Part shown: piece after piece, positions 26,458 to 35,931 of the stretch
Numbering within the stretch: position 1 is the first letter of the stretch
How the letters are laid out: each line of letters begins with the position of its first letter
Assembly (NCBI RefSeq): GCF_001429395.1
Contig: NZ_LMJT01000019.1
Span: forward strand, 1 to 61,561
DNA from: Allobosea sp. Root381
GTDB lineage: Bacteria; Pseudomonadota; Alphaproteobacteria; Rhizobiales; Beijerinckiaceae
DNA: 61,561 nt
Reading direction: 5' to 3'
The notes under the pieces: model-generated
Databases searched by the model: none
Told to the model about the DNA's origin: nothing
What the model saw: only the letters and a program-made list of their open reading frames with translations
Translations under genes and position numbers: made by a program

Positions 26458-27822
26458 ATGAGCGAAGGCGTGATTGCCGAGCTGGCGGGTTTCGTCGCCG
26501 AGCTCTCCTATCGCGACATTCCCGAGGCGATCGCCGTCAAGGCCAAGCACCACAGCCTCGACACGCTGGGCGCCGCGCTGGCGGGCGCCGTCTCGCAGGA
26601 GGCGATCCGAACGCGGACTATGCTCGCAGCCGCAGGGCATGCCGGGACCGCGCCGCTCTGGGGCACCGGCGAGAGCCTCGCGCCGCGCGAGGCCGCGCTC
26701 GTGAACGGCATCGCAGCCCATGCCTTCGAACTCGACGACACCGGCGGTTGCGACCATTCCGGCGCCGTCGTCCTGCCGGCGCTGCTCGCTGTGCTGCCGC
26801 TCGCCGGGCGCGCCGTCACGGGGAAGGAATTCCTGACCGCGGTCGTCGCCGGCTACGATGTCGGCCGGCGGGTGATGGAGGGCTTCGGTGGCTATGTCGC
26901 GCATAACAGCGTCGGCTGGCACTCCACCGGCACCTGCGGCGCCTTCGCGGCCGCGGCGGCCTGCGCCTCGCTGCTGCGATTGTCCCCTGCCCAGACGGCG
27001 GATTGCCTCGGCATCGCCGTCAGCCTCGCCAGCGGCACCTGGAACTTCATCCATGACGGCGCGATGACCAAGCGGCTCCATGCCGGCCGCGCCGCCGAAG
27101 GCGGGCTGACAGCGGCCTTGCTGGCACGCGAAGGCTTCAGCGGCCCGCGCCGCGGCTTCGACGATGTCTGGGGCGGCTTCTTCGCCACCTATGCCGGCGG
27201 ACGCGAGACCAAGGTGGAGCGGGTGACGCAGAATCTCGGCCGCGACTGGATGCTGCGGCATGCCGCGATCAAGCCCTATGCCTCCTGCCGCGACACGCAC
27301 GCCGCCGTGGATGCGATCGGCCGGCTGATCGAGCGCGAGGGCCTTGCGGCGGGGGACGTCGCGAAGGTCCGGGCCCGCCTCAATACCTTCCTCAACGGAA
27401 TGGTGGGCGGCAGCGATGTTTCGACCATGCCGGCGGCGCAGATGAGCCTGCCCTATGCGGTCGCGGCCCGGATCTGCTTCGGCTCGGCCAGGCTCTCCGC
27501 CTATGGTGAAGAATGTCGCAATGCGCCGGAGCTGCAGGCGTTGCTGGGGAATGTCTCGATCCTGCGGGACGAAACCGTCACCGCGAGCTGGGCTTCGTCC
27601 CTGATCGTCGAGACGGTCGATGGGCGCCGTTTCGAGGAGCCGACATCGACGCCGCTCGGCGCGCCCGACAACCCGGTTTCGCTGGCGCAGCTTCGGGAGA
27701 AATTCGACGGGCTCGCCGCGCTCACCCTGCCGCGAGAGCAGGCCGACAGGCTGGCGGAAACGATGCTGGGTCTGGAGCGTCTCGACGACGTCGCGGCGCT
27801 GCCGAAACTCCTGGCGGCTTGA
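26458..27822 (+). CDS. MmgE/PrpD-family protein
   Basis: The 454-residue protein is of the MmgE/PrpD family: N-terminal helical domain with HHSLDTLGAALAGA, then NGIAAHAFELDDT, HSTGTCGAFAAAAA and KPYASCRDTHAAVDA. Family members include 2-methylcitrate dehydratase, aconitate decarboxylase and iminodisuccinate epimerase. Here it follows the carbamoylase by nine bases and probably acts on a dicarboxylic or imino acid intermediate. The specific reaction is not known. Confidence 0.88.
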   Translation: MSEGVIAELAGFVAELSYRDIPEAIAVKAKHHSLDTLGAALAGAVSQEAIRTRTMLAAAGHAGTAPLWGTGESLAPREAALVNGIAAHAFELDDTGGCDHSGAVVLPALLAVLPLAGRAVTGKEFLTAVVAGYDVGRRVMEGFGGYVAHNSVGWHSTGTCGAFAAAAACASLLRLSPAQTADCLGIAVSLASGTWNFIHDGAMTKRLHAGRAAEGGLTAALLAREGFSGPRRGFDDVWGGFFATYAGGRETKVERVTQNLGRDWMLRHAAIKPYASCRDTHAAVDAIGRLIEREGLAAGDVAKVRARLNTFLNGMVGGSDVSTMPAAQMSLPYAVAARICFGSARLSAYGEECRNAPELQALLGNVSILRDETVTASWASSLIVETVDGRRFEEPTSTPLGAPDNPVSLAQLREKFDGLAALTLPREQADRLAETMLGLERLDDVAALPKLLAA

Positions 27823-27845
27823 AACGCGCCGCCTCAACCCGGGTG

Positions 27846-28505
27846 CTACTGCACCATCACCGTACCGATCGCCATCGCGACGGCGGCCTGGGTCGGGTCG
27901 ATCACCGGAATGCCGAGCGCCTCCTCGAGCGGCTTGCGGTGGCGCGCCATGCCGGCGCAGCCCATCACGATGGCGCCGGCGCCATCGAGTTCCTTCAGCT
28001 CGGTGCCGATGGCGATCATGCGCTCCAGCGTCTTCTCGCCGGTCGCGCTCTCGGCCACCGACATCTCGAGCGCCCGCTCGCCGGCCAAGCGGTCCATCAG
28101 CGCCATCTGCCTGAGATAACGGATATGCCGCGGGATCGAACGCGTGCGGATCGCGATCACGCCGAAGCGCTCGGCGCGGGTCAGCGCGGTCAGGACGCCG
28201 CATTCGGCGATGCCGAAGACCGGGCGATTCGTGCCTTCGCGGGCGATATGGATGCCCGGGTCGGAATAGCAGGCGATGATGAAGGCGTCGGCGTCGTTGA
28301 TCGCCTCGATGCGGCGGCGCAGCGGGATCGTCACGCTTTCGGCATGCTCCTGCGTCTCGATGCCGATCGGCCCTTCGCGCAGCGTCTCGCAGATGATTTC
28401 AGGGCCGTCGGCGGTCGAAAGCGGCAGCACGGCCTGCCGAAGCCCTTCCGTCACCGTCTCGTTCGAATTCGGATTGATGACGAGAATACGCCGTCTGCGC
28501 GACAT
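27846..28505 (-). CDS. Asp/Glu/hydantoin racemase family protein
   Basis: The 219-residue protein has the family start ILVINPNSNETVTEGL and the two-cysteine racemase layout (ACYSDPGIH near residue 79; VMGCAGMARHRKPLEE near residue 180). Hydantoin racemases and maleate isomerases share this fold. It is convergent with the MmgE/PrpD gene and divergent from the hydantoinase gene, so it shares a promoter region with the latter. Hydantoin racemase is the likeliest role. Confidence 0.87.
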   Translation of the reverse strand: MSRRRRILVINPNSNETVTEGLRQAVLPLSTADGPEIICETLREGPIGIETQEHAESVTIPLRRRIEAINDADAFIIACYSDPGIHIAREGTNRPVFGIAECGVLTALTRAERFGVIAIRTRSIPRHIRYLRQMALMDRLAGERALEMSVAESATGEKTLERMIAIGTELKELDGAGAIVMGCAGMARHRKPLEEALGIPVIDPTQAAVAMAIGTVMVQ

Positions 28506-28524
28506 GCCCTGATTTCCCTGCCTC

Positions 28525-28537
28525 GATGCAATGCATC
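28525..28537. promoter_or_regulatory. Palindrome GATGCAATGCATC between divergent genes
   Basis: This 13-base perfect dyad (GATGCA-A-TGCATC) lies 20 bases upstream of the racemase start and 55 bases upstream of the hydantoinase start. Its placement between divergent genes fits an operator. No second copy was noticed in the window. Confidence 0.4.
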
Positions 28538-28591
28538 ATTGTCCGAATCCATCATCGTCGCTCGCCCGCGCCGCGTCCAGCAGGAGACCCC

Positions 28592-30115
28592 ATGACCACC
28601 CCCACTTATGATCTCGTCATCCGCGGCGGCACGGTCGGCACCGCGACCGGGCGATTCGCCGCCGATATCGGCGTCACGGCCGAGCGCATCGTCGCCATCG
28701 GCGAGAAGCTGGCCGCCGGCGCCCGCGAGATCGACGCGACCGGCAAGCTCGTCCTGCCCGGCGGCGTCGACACCCATGCCCATATCGAGCAGGTCTCGGC
28801 CGGCGGCCTGCTCAACGCCGACAGCTTCGAGAGCGCGACCGCCTCGGCCGCTTTCGGCGGGACTACGACGGTGATGTGCTTCGCCGCCCAGCATCGCGGG
28901 CTCGACCTGCGCCAGGTCGTCACCGACTACGAGGCGCGGGCGCGCCGCGGCGCAATGATCGACTACGCCTTCCACCTGATCATAGCCAACCCGGATGCCA
29001 AGACGCTGGAGCAGGACCTGCCGGCGCTGATCGGCGAAGGCCACTCCTCGATCAAGGTCTTCATGACCTACGACCTGATCAAGGTCGACGACGAGCCGCT
29101 GCTCGATCTGTTGCTGACAGCCCGGCAGAACCGGGCGCTGGTCTGCGTCCATGCCGAAAATCACGGCATGATTTCCTGGATGGGCAAGAAGCTGCTCGCG
29201 AAAGGGTATTCGGCGCCCAAATATCATGCACCGAGCCATCCGCGCGGATCCGAGGCCGAGGCGTTCACCCGGCTGATCGCGGCGGCCGAACTGCTCGACC
29301 AGCCGATCATGATCTTCCACGTCTCGACGCGGGAAGGCGCCGAGGTGATCCGCAAGGCGCGCGGGCGCGGCCTCAAGGTCTTCGCCGAGACCTGCCCGCA
29401 ATATCTCTTCCTGACCCGGCACGACATCGACAAGCCGGGGCTCGAGGGGGCGAAGTGGATGTGTTCGCCGCCGCCGCGCGAACACGACGACCAGGAGGCG
29501 CTCTGGCAGGCGCTCGCGCTCGGCGACATCCAGACGATCTCATCCGACCATGCGCCCTATGCCTTCGACGAGACGGGCAAGCTCTCGGCCGGGCCGGATT
29601 CGACCTTCAAGCAGATCGCAAACGGGCTTCCCGGCCTGGAAACGCGCCTGCCGCTGCTGTTCGACGCGATGGTCAGCAAGGGCCGAGGGGAGTTCGCCGG
29701 CCGCGGTCTCGAGGCCTTCGTCGACCTGACGGCGACGACCCCGGCCGCGATCTACAACCTGAAGGGCAAGGGCGCGATCCAGATCGGCAACGATGCCGAT
29801 ATCGCGATCTGGGACCCGGCTAAGACGGTCGCGATCACCGACGCCGCGATGCATGACCGGACCGGCTTCACGCCGTTCGCCGGGCGCAGCGTCCAGGGCT
29901 GGCCGGTCCATGTGCTGGTGCGAGGCCGGGACGTCGTCGCCGGCGGCGAGGTCGCGGGCGTGGCCGGCAGCGGGCGCTGGATCGGCCGCGATGGCGGCTG
30001 GGCGGCCGAGCCGACCGGGCGCCTCTGCGCCGACATGGATCCGGAGCGCAACTTCGGCGCCGCCCTGCTTTCAGAGCAGGTCCCGGCCGCGCCTATAATC
30101 CCGGCGAATAGGTGA
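28592..30115 (+). CDS. Dihydropyrimidinase/hydantoinase family amidohydrolase
   Basis: The 507-residue enzyme has the D-hydantoinase layout: VIRGGTVGTA, metal motif GGVDTHAHIEQ (about residues 54-64), carbamylated-lysine region HSSIKVFMTYD, then VHAENHG, IFHVSTREGAE and ISSDHAPYAFDETGK. It would open a cyclic ureide to an N-carbamoyl acid. The ATG at 28592 follows CAGGAG; a longer frame is rejected. It runs about 20-40 residues longer than typical members, mostly at the C-terminus. Confidence 0.92.
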   Translation: MTTPTYDLVIRGGTVGTATGRFAADIGVTAERIVAIGEKLAAGAREIDATGKLVLPGGVDTHAHIEQVSAGGLLNADSFESATASAAFGGTTTVMCFAAQHRGLDLRQVVTDYEARARRGAMIDYAFHLIIANPDAKTLEQDLPALIGEGHSSIKVFMTYDLIKVDDEPLLDLLLTARQNRALVCVHAENHGMISWMGKKLLAKGYSAPKYHAPSHPRGSEAEAFTRLIAAAELLDQPIMIFHVSTREGAEVIRKARGRGLKVFAETCPQYLFLTRHDIDKPGLEGAKWMCSPPPREHDDQEALWQALALGDIQTISSDHAPYAFDETGKLSAGPDSTFKQIANGLPGLETRLPLLFDAMVSKGRGEFAGRGLEAFVDLTATTPAAIYNLKGKGAIQIGNDADIAIWDPAKTVAITDAAMHDRTGFTPFAGRSVQGWPVHVLVRGRDVVAGGEVAGVAGSGRWIGRDGGWAAEPTGRLCADMDPERNFGAALLSEQVPAAPIIPANR

Positions 30116-30244
30116 GGCGCCATTTTAATTCGGTCACTTTGCCGGCGATGACTTAGCTTCTCTCGCGAAGCCGCAAGAACCAGAAAACGGGGGGCTTCGG
30201 GACTGATCGCCGGCCTCGCTGGGCGGCTGCGAGAGGAGAAGGCC

Positions 30245-31525
30245 ATGGCCACCGCTTCGGTGAAGCAACGAATCTTGTCCTGGATCGAGGAGGATCGTGA
30301 CGAGCTCCTGGCCTTCCTGTCCAAGTTCGTCTCGATCCCGACGCCCAACCCGCCCGGCGATACCCGCGAATGCGCCGACTGGCTGGTCGCGCGGCTGAAG
30401 CAGAAGGGCGTTCCGGTCGAGGTGCGCTCGGCCAAGGAACACCTGCCGAACGTCGTCGGCTCCTTCGAGGGCGGCAAGGCCGGGCGCCATCTCGTCCTCA
30501 ACGGCCATATCGACGTGTTTCCGGAAGGCGCTCGCGAAAGCTGGTCGCGCGCCCCGTGGAGCGGCGCGATTGAGGACGGCAGGGTCCATGGCCGCGGCGT
30601 GGCTGACATGAAGTGCGGCACCGCCGCCTCGATCTGGACCTATATCTACCTGCACCGCCTGCGCGAGGAGCTCGGCGGGCGCCTCACCCTGACCTGCGTC
30701 TCCGACGAGGAGACCGGTGGGACCTGGGGCGCGAAGTGGCTCATCGAGGAATTCGGCGAGGAATTCCGCGGCGACTGCATGCTGAACGGCGAGCCGAGCG
30801 TGCCGAGCATGGTGCGCTTCGGCGAGAAGGGCACGCTGCGCATCGTCGTCGAGGTCGACACGCCCGGCGCCCATGCGGCCTACACCCACGCCAGCCCGAA
30901 CGCGATCAAGATCGCCTCCGACCTGATCCAAGACATCTATACGCTGGAGCAACTGCCGGTGGAGCAGGAGCAGTCGGTGCGCGCCGCCATCGAGGCCGGC
31001 TTCGCCGCGATCGACAACGGCGTCGGCAAGGGCGCGTCGGGCATCCTCAACAAGGTCACGGTCTCGGTCGGCGTCGTTCAGGGCGGCGTCAAGATCAACA
31101 TGCTGCCGGGACATTGCCGGCTCGAATGCGACATCCGCCTGCCGATCGGCATGACGCATGCGTTCATGCTGGCTGAGGTCGAGAAGCGCATCGCGCGCCA
31201 CCCGCCGGCACGGCTCACCCCGGTCTGGACCCATTCCTGCGAGCCGACGGTCAGCCCGCCGGAGCATGAGATGCTCGCGATCCTCAAGGGCACGGTGAGC
31301 GAACTCGGCTGGCCCGAGCCTGTATCGGCCGTCAGCCTTGGCGCGACCGACTGCAAGCATTGGCGGCAGAACGGCGTGCCTTCCTATGTCTATGGCTGCA
31401 GCCCCACCGGCATGGCGAAGCCGAACGAGTACGTGGAGATCGAGGAATTCCTTCACGTCGTCCGCACGCATGCGCTCGCCGCCGCAGCCTATCTCTCCGC
31501 TGACCACGCCCGCGATTGGACATGA
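30245..31525 (+). CDS. M20 family peptidase/deacylase (ArgE/DapE type)
   Basis: The 426-residue metallohydrolase shows LNGHIDVFPEG (metal His and Asp, near residue 84), GRGVADMKCGTAASIW (bridging Asp), SDEETGGTWG (catalytic Glu pair) and LGATDCKHWRQNGVPSYVYG. It belongs to the acetylornithine deacetylase/succinyl-diaminopimelate desuccinylase group. It probably removes an acyl or carbamoyl group from an intermediate imported by the adjacent ABC system. The stop overlaps the next gene as ATGA. Confidence 0.9.
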   Translation: MATASVKQRILSWIEEDRDELLAFLSKFVSIPTPNPPGDTRECADWLVARLKQKGVPVEVRSAKEHLPNVVGSFEGGKAGRHLVLNGHIDVFPEGARESWSRAPWSGAIEDGRVHGRGVADMKCGTAASIWTYIYLHRLREELGGRLTLTCVSDEETGGTWGAKWLIEEFGEEFRGDCMLNGEPSVPSMVRFGEKGTLRIVVEVDTPGAHAAYTHASPNAIKIASDLIQDIYTLEQLPVEQEQSVRAAIEAGFAAIDNGVGKGASGILNKVTVSVGVVQGGVKINMLPGHCRLECDIRLPIGMTHAFMLAEVEKRIARHPPARLTPVWTHSCEPTVSPPEHEMLAILKGTVSELGWPEPVSAVSLGATDCKHWRQNGVPSYVYGCSPTGMAKPNEYVEIEEFLHVVRTHALAAAAYLSADHARDWT

Positions 31526-32766
31526 CCATGGATCGCCTCGTTCCGCTTACCCTCTCCCTGCCCGGCTGCGGCGCCGCCCCGGTTCCGACCGCGGTCAAGC
31601 ATGGAGAGCGCCTTTATCTCAGCGGCGCCAACGCCGCGCAGCCCGACGGGTCGGTCAAGGGCCTCGGCGACGCCGCCGCCCAGACCCATGCGGCCCTGGA
31701 CTATCTCGAGGCCGCGTTGAAGGCAGCCGGCGGTTCGCTCGACAACCTCACCAAGCTGACCACCTGCATCGTCGACCGCGGCTACCGCACGGAGGTCTAC
31801 CGCATCATCACCAAGCGCGTGCCGAATGCCCGCCCGGTCTCGACCGGGCTGGTCGTCGCCGGCCTCGGCCGGCCCGAGCTGATCGTGCAGATCGATGCAG
31901 AGGCGGCAATCCCGCAGGTTCCGGCCGTCTACACCCGGGCCTATACCTTCGATAACTGGCACGGGCAGGGCTTCCCCTGGACCGGCTCGATGGTGGTGAA
32001 GACCGACAACGAGTTCTTCGTGCGCGGGCAGACCGGCTCCGGGCTCGATCACAGCCAGTCGCCTGATACCGGCCGCAGCGTCGCCGATTCCGCGGCCCAG
32101 GCGGACATCGCGATGAAGAACCTCGCCACGCTCCTCGCCGAGGCCGGCGCCGCGATGGACGACGTCTGCAAGATGACCGTCTACATCAGCGACCGCGCCT
32201 ATCGAGCCGGCGTCTATCCGATGATCGGCAAGCATTTCGGCGAGGTCCGCCCGGTCTCGACCGGCATCGTCACCACCGCCTTCGCCCGGCCGGAAATCCT
32301 GTTCGAGATCGACGTGGTGGTGATCCCGAAGCAGGGCGGCAAGCCGCATGAGCGCCTGCGGCCCTACCACTCCAGCAATGCGCGCTACGGCACCCAGGCA
32401 CAGGGCCTCGACAGCAAGCTCTGCATGGCCGTGGTCGCGGGCGACCGCGTCATCCTGCGCGGCCAGACCGGCATGGGGCTCGACCATGTGCTGCACGGTG
32501 CAGGCGACGCCACGGCCCAGGCCGAGAAGGCGATGGACAATGTCGAGCTCCTGCTCGCCGATGCCGGGGCGACCCTGGCCGATGTCGCCAAGGCGACCGT
32601 CTACGTCACCGAGAGCGACTTCCTGCCGGCCGTCAACGCGGCCGTCCTCAAGCGCTTCGGCGCCAATCCGCCGGCTTTCGCGACCGTCGTGGTGAAGGGG
32701 CTGGCCAGCCCCGAGTTGCTGATGGAAGTCGATATCGTCGCCATCAAGGGGCAGAGCGGACGATGA
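31522..32766 (+). CDS. Triple RidA-domain protein
   Basis: The 414-residue protein consists of three RidA/YjgF-type domains in tandem (about 5-130, 140-270 and 280-410). Each has a strand ending in LSGANAA, VRGQTGSGLD or LRGQTGMGLD, an AQ-containing helix, and a closing motif such as RPVSTGLVVAGLGRPELIVQ or PPAFATVVVKGLASPELLME. RidA proteins are normally single-domain trimers that hydrolyse enamine or imine intermediates. A covalent trimer is therefore likely. The usual catalytic Arg appears in the first two domains (ARPVSTG, VRPVSTG) but not clearly in the third (NPPAFAT). Confidence 0.87.
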   Translation: MTMDRLVPLTLSLPGCGAAPVPTAVKHGERLYLSGANAAQPDGSVKGLGDAAAQTHAALDYLEAALKAAGGSLDNLTKLTTCIVDRGYRTEVYRIITKRVPNARPVSTGLVVAGLGRPELIVQIDAEAAIPQVPAVYTRAYTFDNWHGQGFPWTGSMVVKTDNEFFVRGQTGSGLDHSQSPDTGRSVADSAAQADIAMKNLATLLAEAGAAMDDVCKMTVYISDRAYRAGVYPMIGKHFGEVRPVSTGIVTTAFARPEILFEIDVVVIPKQGGKPHERLRPYHSSNARYGTQAQGLDSKLCMAVVAGDRVILRGQTGMGLDHVLHGAGDATAQAEKAMDNVELLLADAGATLADVAKATVYVTESDFLPAVNAAVLKRFGANPPAFATVVVKGLASPELLMEVDIVAIKGQSGR

Positions 32767-33422
32767 CCTTCTCGCTGGCGGGACGCTGCGCCCGCACCGG
32801 CATGTTGGGTGCCGTCGTCACCACCTCCTCGATCGCGGTCGGCTCGCGCTGCCAGCATGCCGCCGCCGGCATCGGCGCCGCCCTGACGCAGCACATGACC
32901 GATCCGCGGCTCGGCCCGCTGGCGCTCGATCTGCTGCGCCGCGGCTACTCCGCCGAAAACGTCATCAAGGCGCTGGTCGGCGCGACGCCGCGCAGCGACT
33001 GGCGCCAGCTCGCGGTCATCGACGCGTATGGTCGCACCGCCGCCTTCAGCGGTGCCAGCAACAAGCCGGAAGTCGCCGAGGCGCATGGCAAGGACTGTGT
33101 CGCGCTCGGGAACATCGTGCGCAGCAAGGACGTGCCCTTCGCCATGGTGAGGGCCTTCGAGGCCGAGCCCGGGCAGCCGCTCGCGGCGCGCCTGATCGCT
33201 GCGCTCAAGGCCGGCGACGACGCCGGCGGCGAGTTCAAGCCGCTGGTGTCGACCGCGCTGGTCGTCGCCGACAAGCAGGCCTTTCCCTATGTCGACCTGC
33301 GCGTCGACAGCGCCGCCGATCCGATCGCGACCTTGGCACGGCTCTGGCAAGAGTACGAGCCGGTGGCGGATCTCTACGTCACGCGGGCGATCGATCCGGA
33401 TTCCGCGATCTCGCCACCCTGA
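32763..33422 (+). CDS. DUF1028 family protein (putative Ntn hydrolase)
   Basis: The 219-residue protein starts MTFSLAGRCARTGMLGAVVT and continues with AVGSRCQHAAAGIGAALTQ, the hallmark of DUF1028. The family is often found beside hydantoin or peptide catabolic genes and is thought to be an Ntn-type hydrolase. Coupled to the RidA gene by a four-base overlap. The reaction is unknown. Confidence 0.88.
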   Translation: MTFSLAGRCARTGMLGAVVTTSSIAVGSRCQHAAAGIGAALTQHMTDPRLGPLALDLLRRGYSAENVIKALVGATPRSDWRQLAVIDAYGRTAAFSGASNKPEVAEAHGKDCVALGNIVRSKDVPFAMVRAFEAEPGQPLAARLIAALKAGDDAGGEFKPLVSTALVVADKQAFPYVDLRVDSAADPIATLARLWQEYEPVADLYVTRAIDPDSAISPP

Positions 33423-33459
33423 GGCACCGCCTGAGACCAACGAAAAAATGGGGATTACA

Positions 33460-34959
33460 ATGCGACGAATTCTACTGGGGCTTTCCGTAGCAACGAGCGT
33501 CATGGCCGCAGCCATGGCTCCCGCCCTCGCCCAGGGCACTGTGCGGGTCGCCGTCGGCACCACGCTCAACAATCTCGACCCGGCCAAGACGACGATCGGT
33601 GACGAATACATCTACGTCCATCTCGTCTTCAACGGCCTGTCGCGGATCGACCCCGACCTGACCGTGAAGCCCGACCTCGCGGAGAGCTGGACGACCTCGG
33701 AGGACCTCAAGACCTGGACCTTCAAGCTCCGCGACGGCGTCAAGTTCCACCACGGCCGCACTCTCGATTCCGAGGACGTCGTGGCGACGGTGAAGCGCAT
33801 CCTCGATCCCGCCACCGGCTCGCGCGCCCGCACCAGCCTGGAGATGGTCGAGAGCGTCGATGCGAGCGGCCCGCTCGAGGTTACCTTCAAGCTGAAGTTC
33901 CCCTATGCCGGCTTCGCCGACATCTTCGCCGACCGCCAGCTGCGCATCGTCGCCAAGGACAAGCTCGGTGAGCTCTCGACGCAGCCGATCGGCACCGGCC
34001 CCTTCATGTTCAAGTCCTGGTCGCCCGGCGACCGCATGGAGTTGGTCAAGAACCCGGACTATTTCGAGAAGGGCCTGCCGAAGCTCGACGGCGCCACCAT
34101 CCGCATCGTGCCGGAGGCGGCCGCCCGCATCGCCGCGCTCGAATCGGGCGCGATCGACATCCTCTGGAACCTCCCCTACGAGTCCGTGGAGAAGTTCGAG
34201 AAGCACGCCTCGATCCGCGTCGACAGCGTCCCGACGCCGACCTGGGACGGCGTGATTCTCAACAACGATCGGCCGCCCTTCAACGATCCGCGAGTCCGTA
34301 AGGCGCTTGCGCTAACGATCGACAAGGAGGCACTCGTCGAGCTCGCCCTGTTCGGCCAGGGCGCGCCGACCTTCAGCCCGCTGCCGCCGAGCCATCCCTA
34401 TTTCAACACCGAGCTGAAGTTCAGCCCGCCGGACGTCGCCCAGGCCAAGAAGCTGATGGCCGAGGCCGGCTTCCCGAACGGCGTCGACGTGCCGATGCAG
34501 GTTCCTCAGGAGCGCGAGCAGCGCGTGCGCCTCGGCGTCGCGGTACGCGACATGGCGCGCGCCGCCGGCATCCGCATCAATGTCGAGCGCGTCCCCTTCG
34601 CCTCCTACGCGGCAAATGTTGCGGGCAAGGCGCAGATGTATGTGGACGGCTATTTCGCCCGGCCGACGGTCGATACCGCGCTCTACCCCTTCTACCACTC
34701 GACCGGATCGTGGAACCGCCAACTCTGGCGCTACAGCGAGCCGCGCGTCGACAAGATCCTCGACCAGGCCCGCCAGACCAATGACGAGGAAGCGCGCAAG
34801 AAGCTGTTCAAGGAGTTCCAGGCGGTGGTCGAGGAGACCCAGCCGAGCATCATCGCGTACGCGATGGCGCATGTGAACGGGGTCAGCAAGAAGGTCGACG
34901 GCTTCAAATCGACCCCGATGCTCTGGCTCGAGCTCAAGAACGTCACCCTTAAGCCGTAA
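33460..34959 (+). CDS. Peptide-type ABC transporter substrate-binding protein
   Basis: The 499-residue periplasmic protein belongs to the SBP family 5 (DppA/OppA). A signal peptide ends near ALAQ (residue 25), followed by LNNLDPAKTTIGDEYIYVHL and the domain's LRDGVKFHHGR and GTGPFMFKSW motifs. It would capture the substrate of the cluster. The ATG at 33460 was chosen because GGGGA precedes it at good spacing; 33448 is also possible and adds four residues. Confidence 0.92.
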   Translation: MRRILLGLSVATSVMAAAMAPALAQGTVRVAVGTTLNNLDPAKTTIGDEYIYVHLVFNGLSRIDPDLTVKPDLAESWTTSEDLKTWTFKLRDGVKFHHGRTLDSEDVVATVKRILDPATGSRARTSLEMVESVDASGPLEVTFKLKFPYAGFADIFADRQLRIVAKDKLGELSTQPIGTGPFMFKSWSPGDRMELVKNPDYFEKGLPKLDGATIRIVPEAAARIAALESGAIDILWNLPYESVEKFEKHASIRVDSVPTPTWDGVILNNDRPPFNDPRVRKALALTIDKEALVELALFGQGAPTFSPLPPSHPYFNTELKFSPPDVAQAKKLMAEAGFPNGVDVPMQVPQEREQRVRLGVAVRDMARAAGIRINVERVPFASYAANVAGKAQMYVDGYFARPTVDTALYPFYHSTGSWNRQLWRYSEPRVDKILDQARQTNDEEARKKLFKEFQAVVEETQPSIIAYAMAHVNGVSKKVDGFKSTPMLWLELKNVTLKP

Positions 34960-34974
34960 ACCGGGCAAGCATCG

Positions 34975-35931
34975 ATGACCGCCTACGTCGTACGCCGACT
35001 TCTCTTCGTCGTCCTCGTCCTCGTGGCGGTTTCGATGCTCGTCTTCGGCATCACCGCGCTGCTGCCGGCGAACGTCGCCTATCTGATCCTGGGACCCTTC
35101 GCGCCCCCGGAGCAGGTGCGCGCGCTGGAGCTTAAGCTGGGTCTCACCGACCCGATCTGGCAGCAGTATCTTCGCTGGGCGAGCGGTTTCCTGACCGGCG
35201 ACCTCGGCGAATCCACCCTGATGAACCGCCCGATCGGCCCGCTACTCGCGGAAGCGATCGGGCGCTCCCTCATGTTGACCGGCGCCTCCTTCGTGCTGAT
35301 CGCGGTGATCGGCGTCGGGCTCGGCATCGTCGCGGCGCTCCGCCATGGCCGTCCGCTCGACCATGGCGTCTCGGTCGGCACCTATCTCGGCATCGCCGTT
35401 CCGGAATTCTTCTGGGCGATCGTCGTGATCATGGTTTTCGCCGCCTGGCTCGGCTGGCTGCCGGCCTCCGGCTACGAGTCTCCGTCGGCAGGCCTTTGGA
35501 TCTGGGCGCAGCACCTGATCGCGCCAACCATCACCCTGGTCTTCGGCCATCTCGCCCATGTCTCGCGGCTGACGCGCTCGAGCATGATCGAGGTGCTGCA
35601 GAGCCCCTACGTCACCGCGGCGCGCGCCAAGGGCCTGCCGGAGCGCGTGATCGTGCTGCATCACGCCCTGCGCAACGCCCTGCTGCCGACGATCACCGTG
35701 CTGGCGCTCGATTTCGGCCGGCTCATGGGCGGCATCGTCGTGGTCGAGACCATCTTTGCCTATCCGGGCCTCGGCCGGTTGATCGTCTTCTCCATCCAGA
35801 ACCGCGACCTGCCGACGCTGCAGGCGTCGATCCTCGTGGTGGCCGCGATCTACGCGCTCGCCAACCTCATGGCGGACCTCCTCTATGCTCGCTTCAATCC
35901 CAAGATCAGGTTCGGCCGCAATGTCGGGTGA
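34975..35931 (+). CDS. ABC transporter permease, DppB type
   Basis: The 318-residue inner-membrane protein has about six helices. Its family motif RLTRSSMIEVLQSPYVTAAR is followed by KGL and by ALLPTITVLALDFGRLMGG (EAA loop region). It pairs with the downstream DppC-type permease for dipeptide-like import. The start follows the binding-protein stop by 15 bases; the stop overlaps the next gene. Confidence 0.93.
   Translation: MTAYVVRRLLFVVLVLVAVSMLVFGITALLPANVAYLILGPFAPPEQVRALELKLGLTDPIWQQYLRWASGFLTGDLGESTLMNRPIGPLLAEAIGRSLMLTGASFVLIAVIGVGLGIVAALRHGRPLDHGVSVGTYLGIAVPEFFWAIVVIMVFAAWLGWLPASGYESPSAGLWIWAQHLIAPTITLVFGHLAHVSRLTRSSMIEVLQSPYVTAARAKGLPERVIVLHHALRNALLPTITVLALDFGRLMGGIVVVETIFAYPGLGRLIVFSIQNRDLPTLQASILVVAAIYALANLMADLLYARFNPKIRFGRNVG

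Noticed and set aside
25714..28203. Minus-strand frame of 829 codons across carbamoylase, MmgE/PrpD and racemase genes
   Set aside because: Covers three separately supported genes and has no domain of its own.
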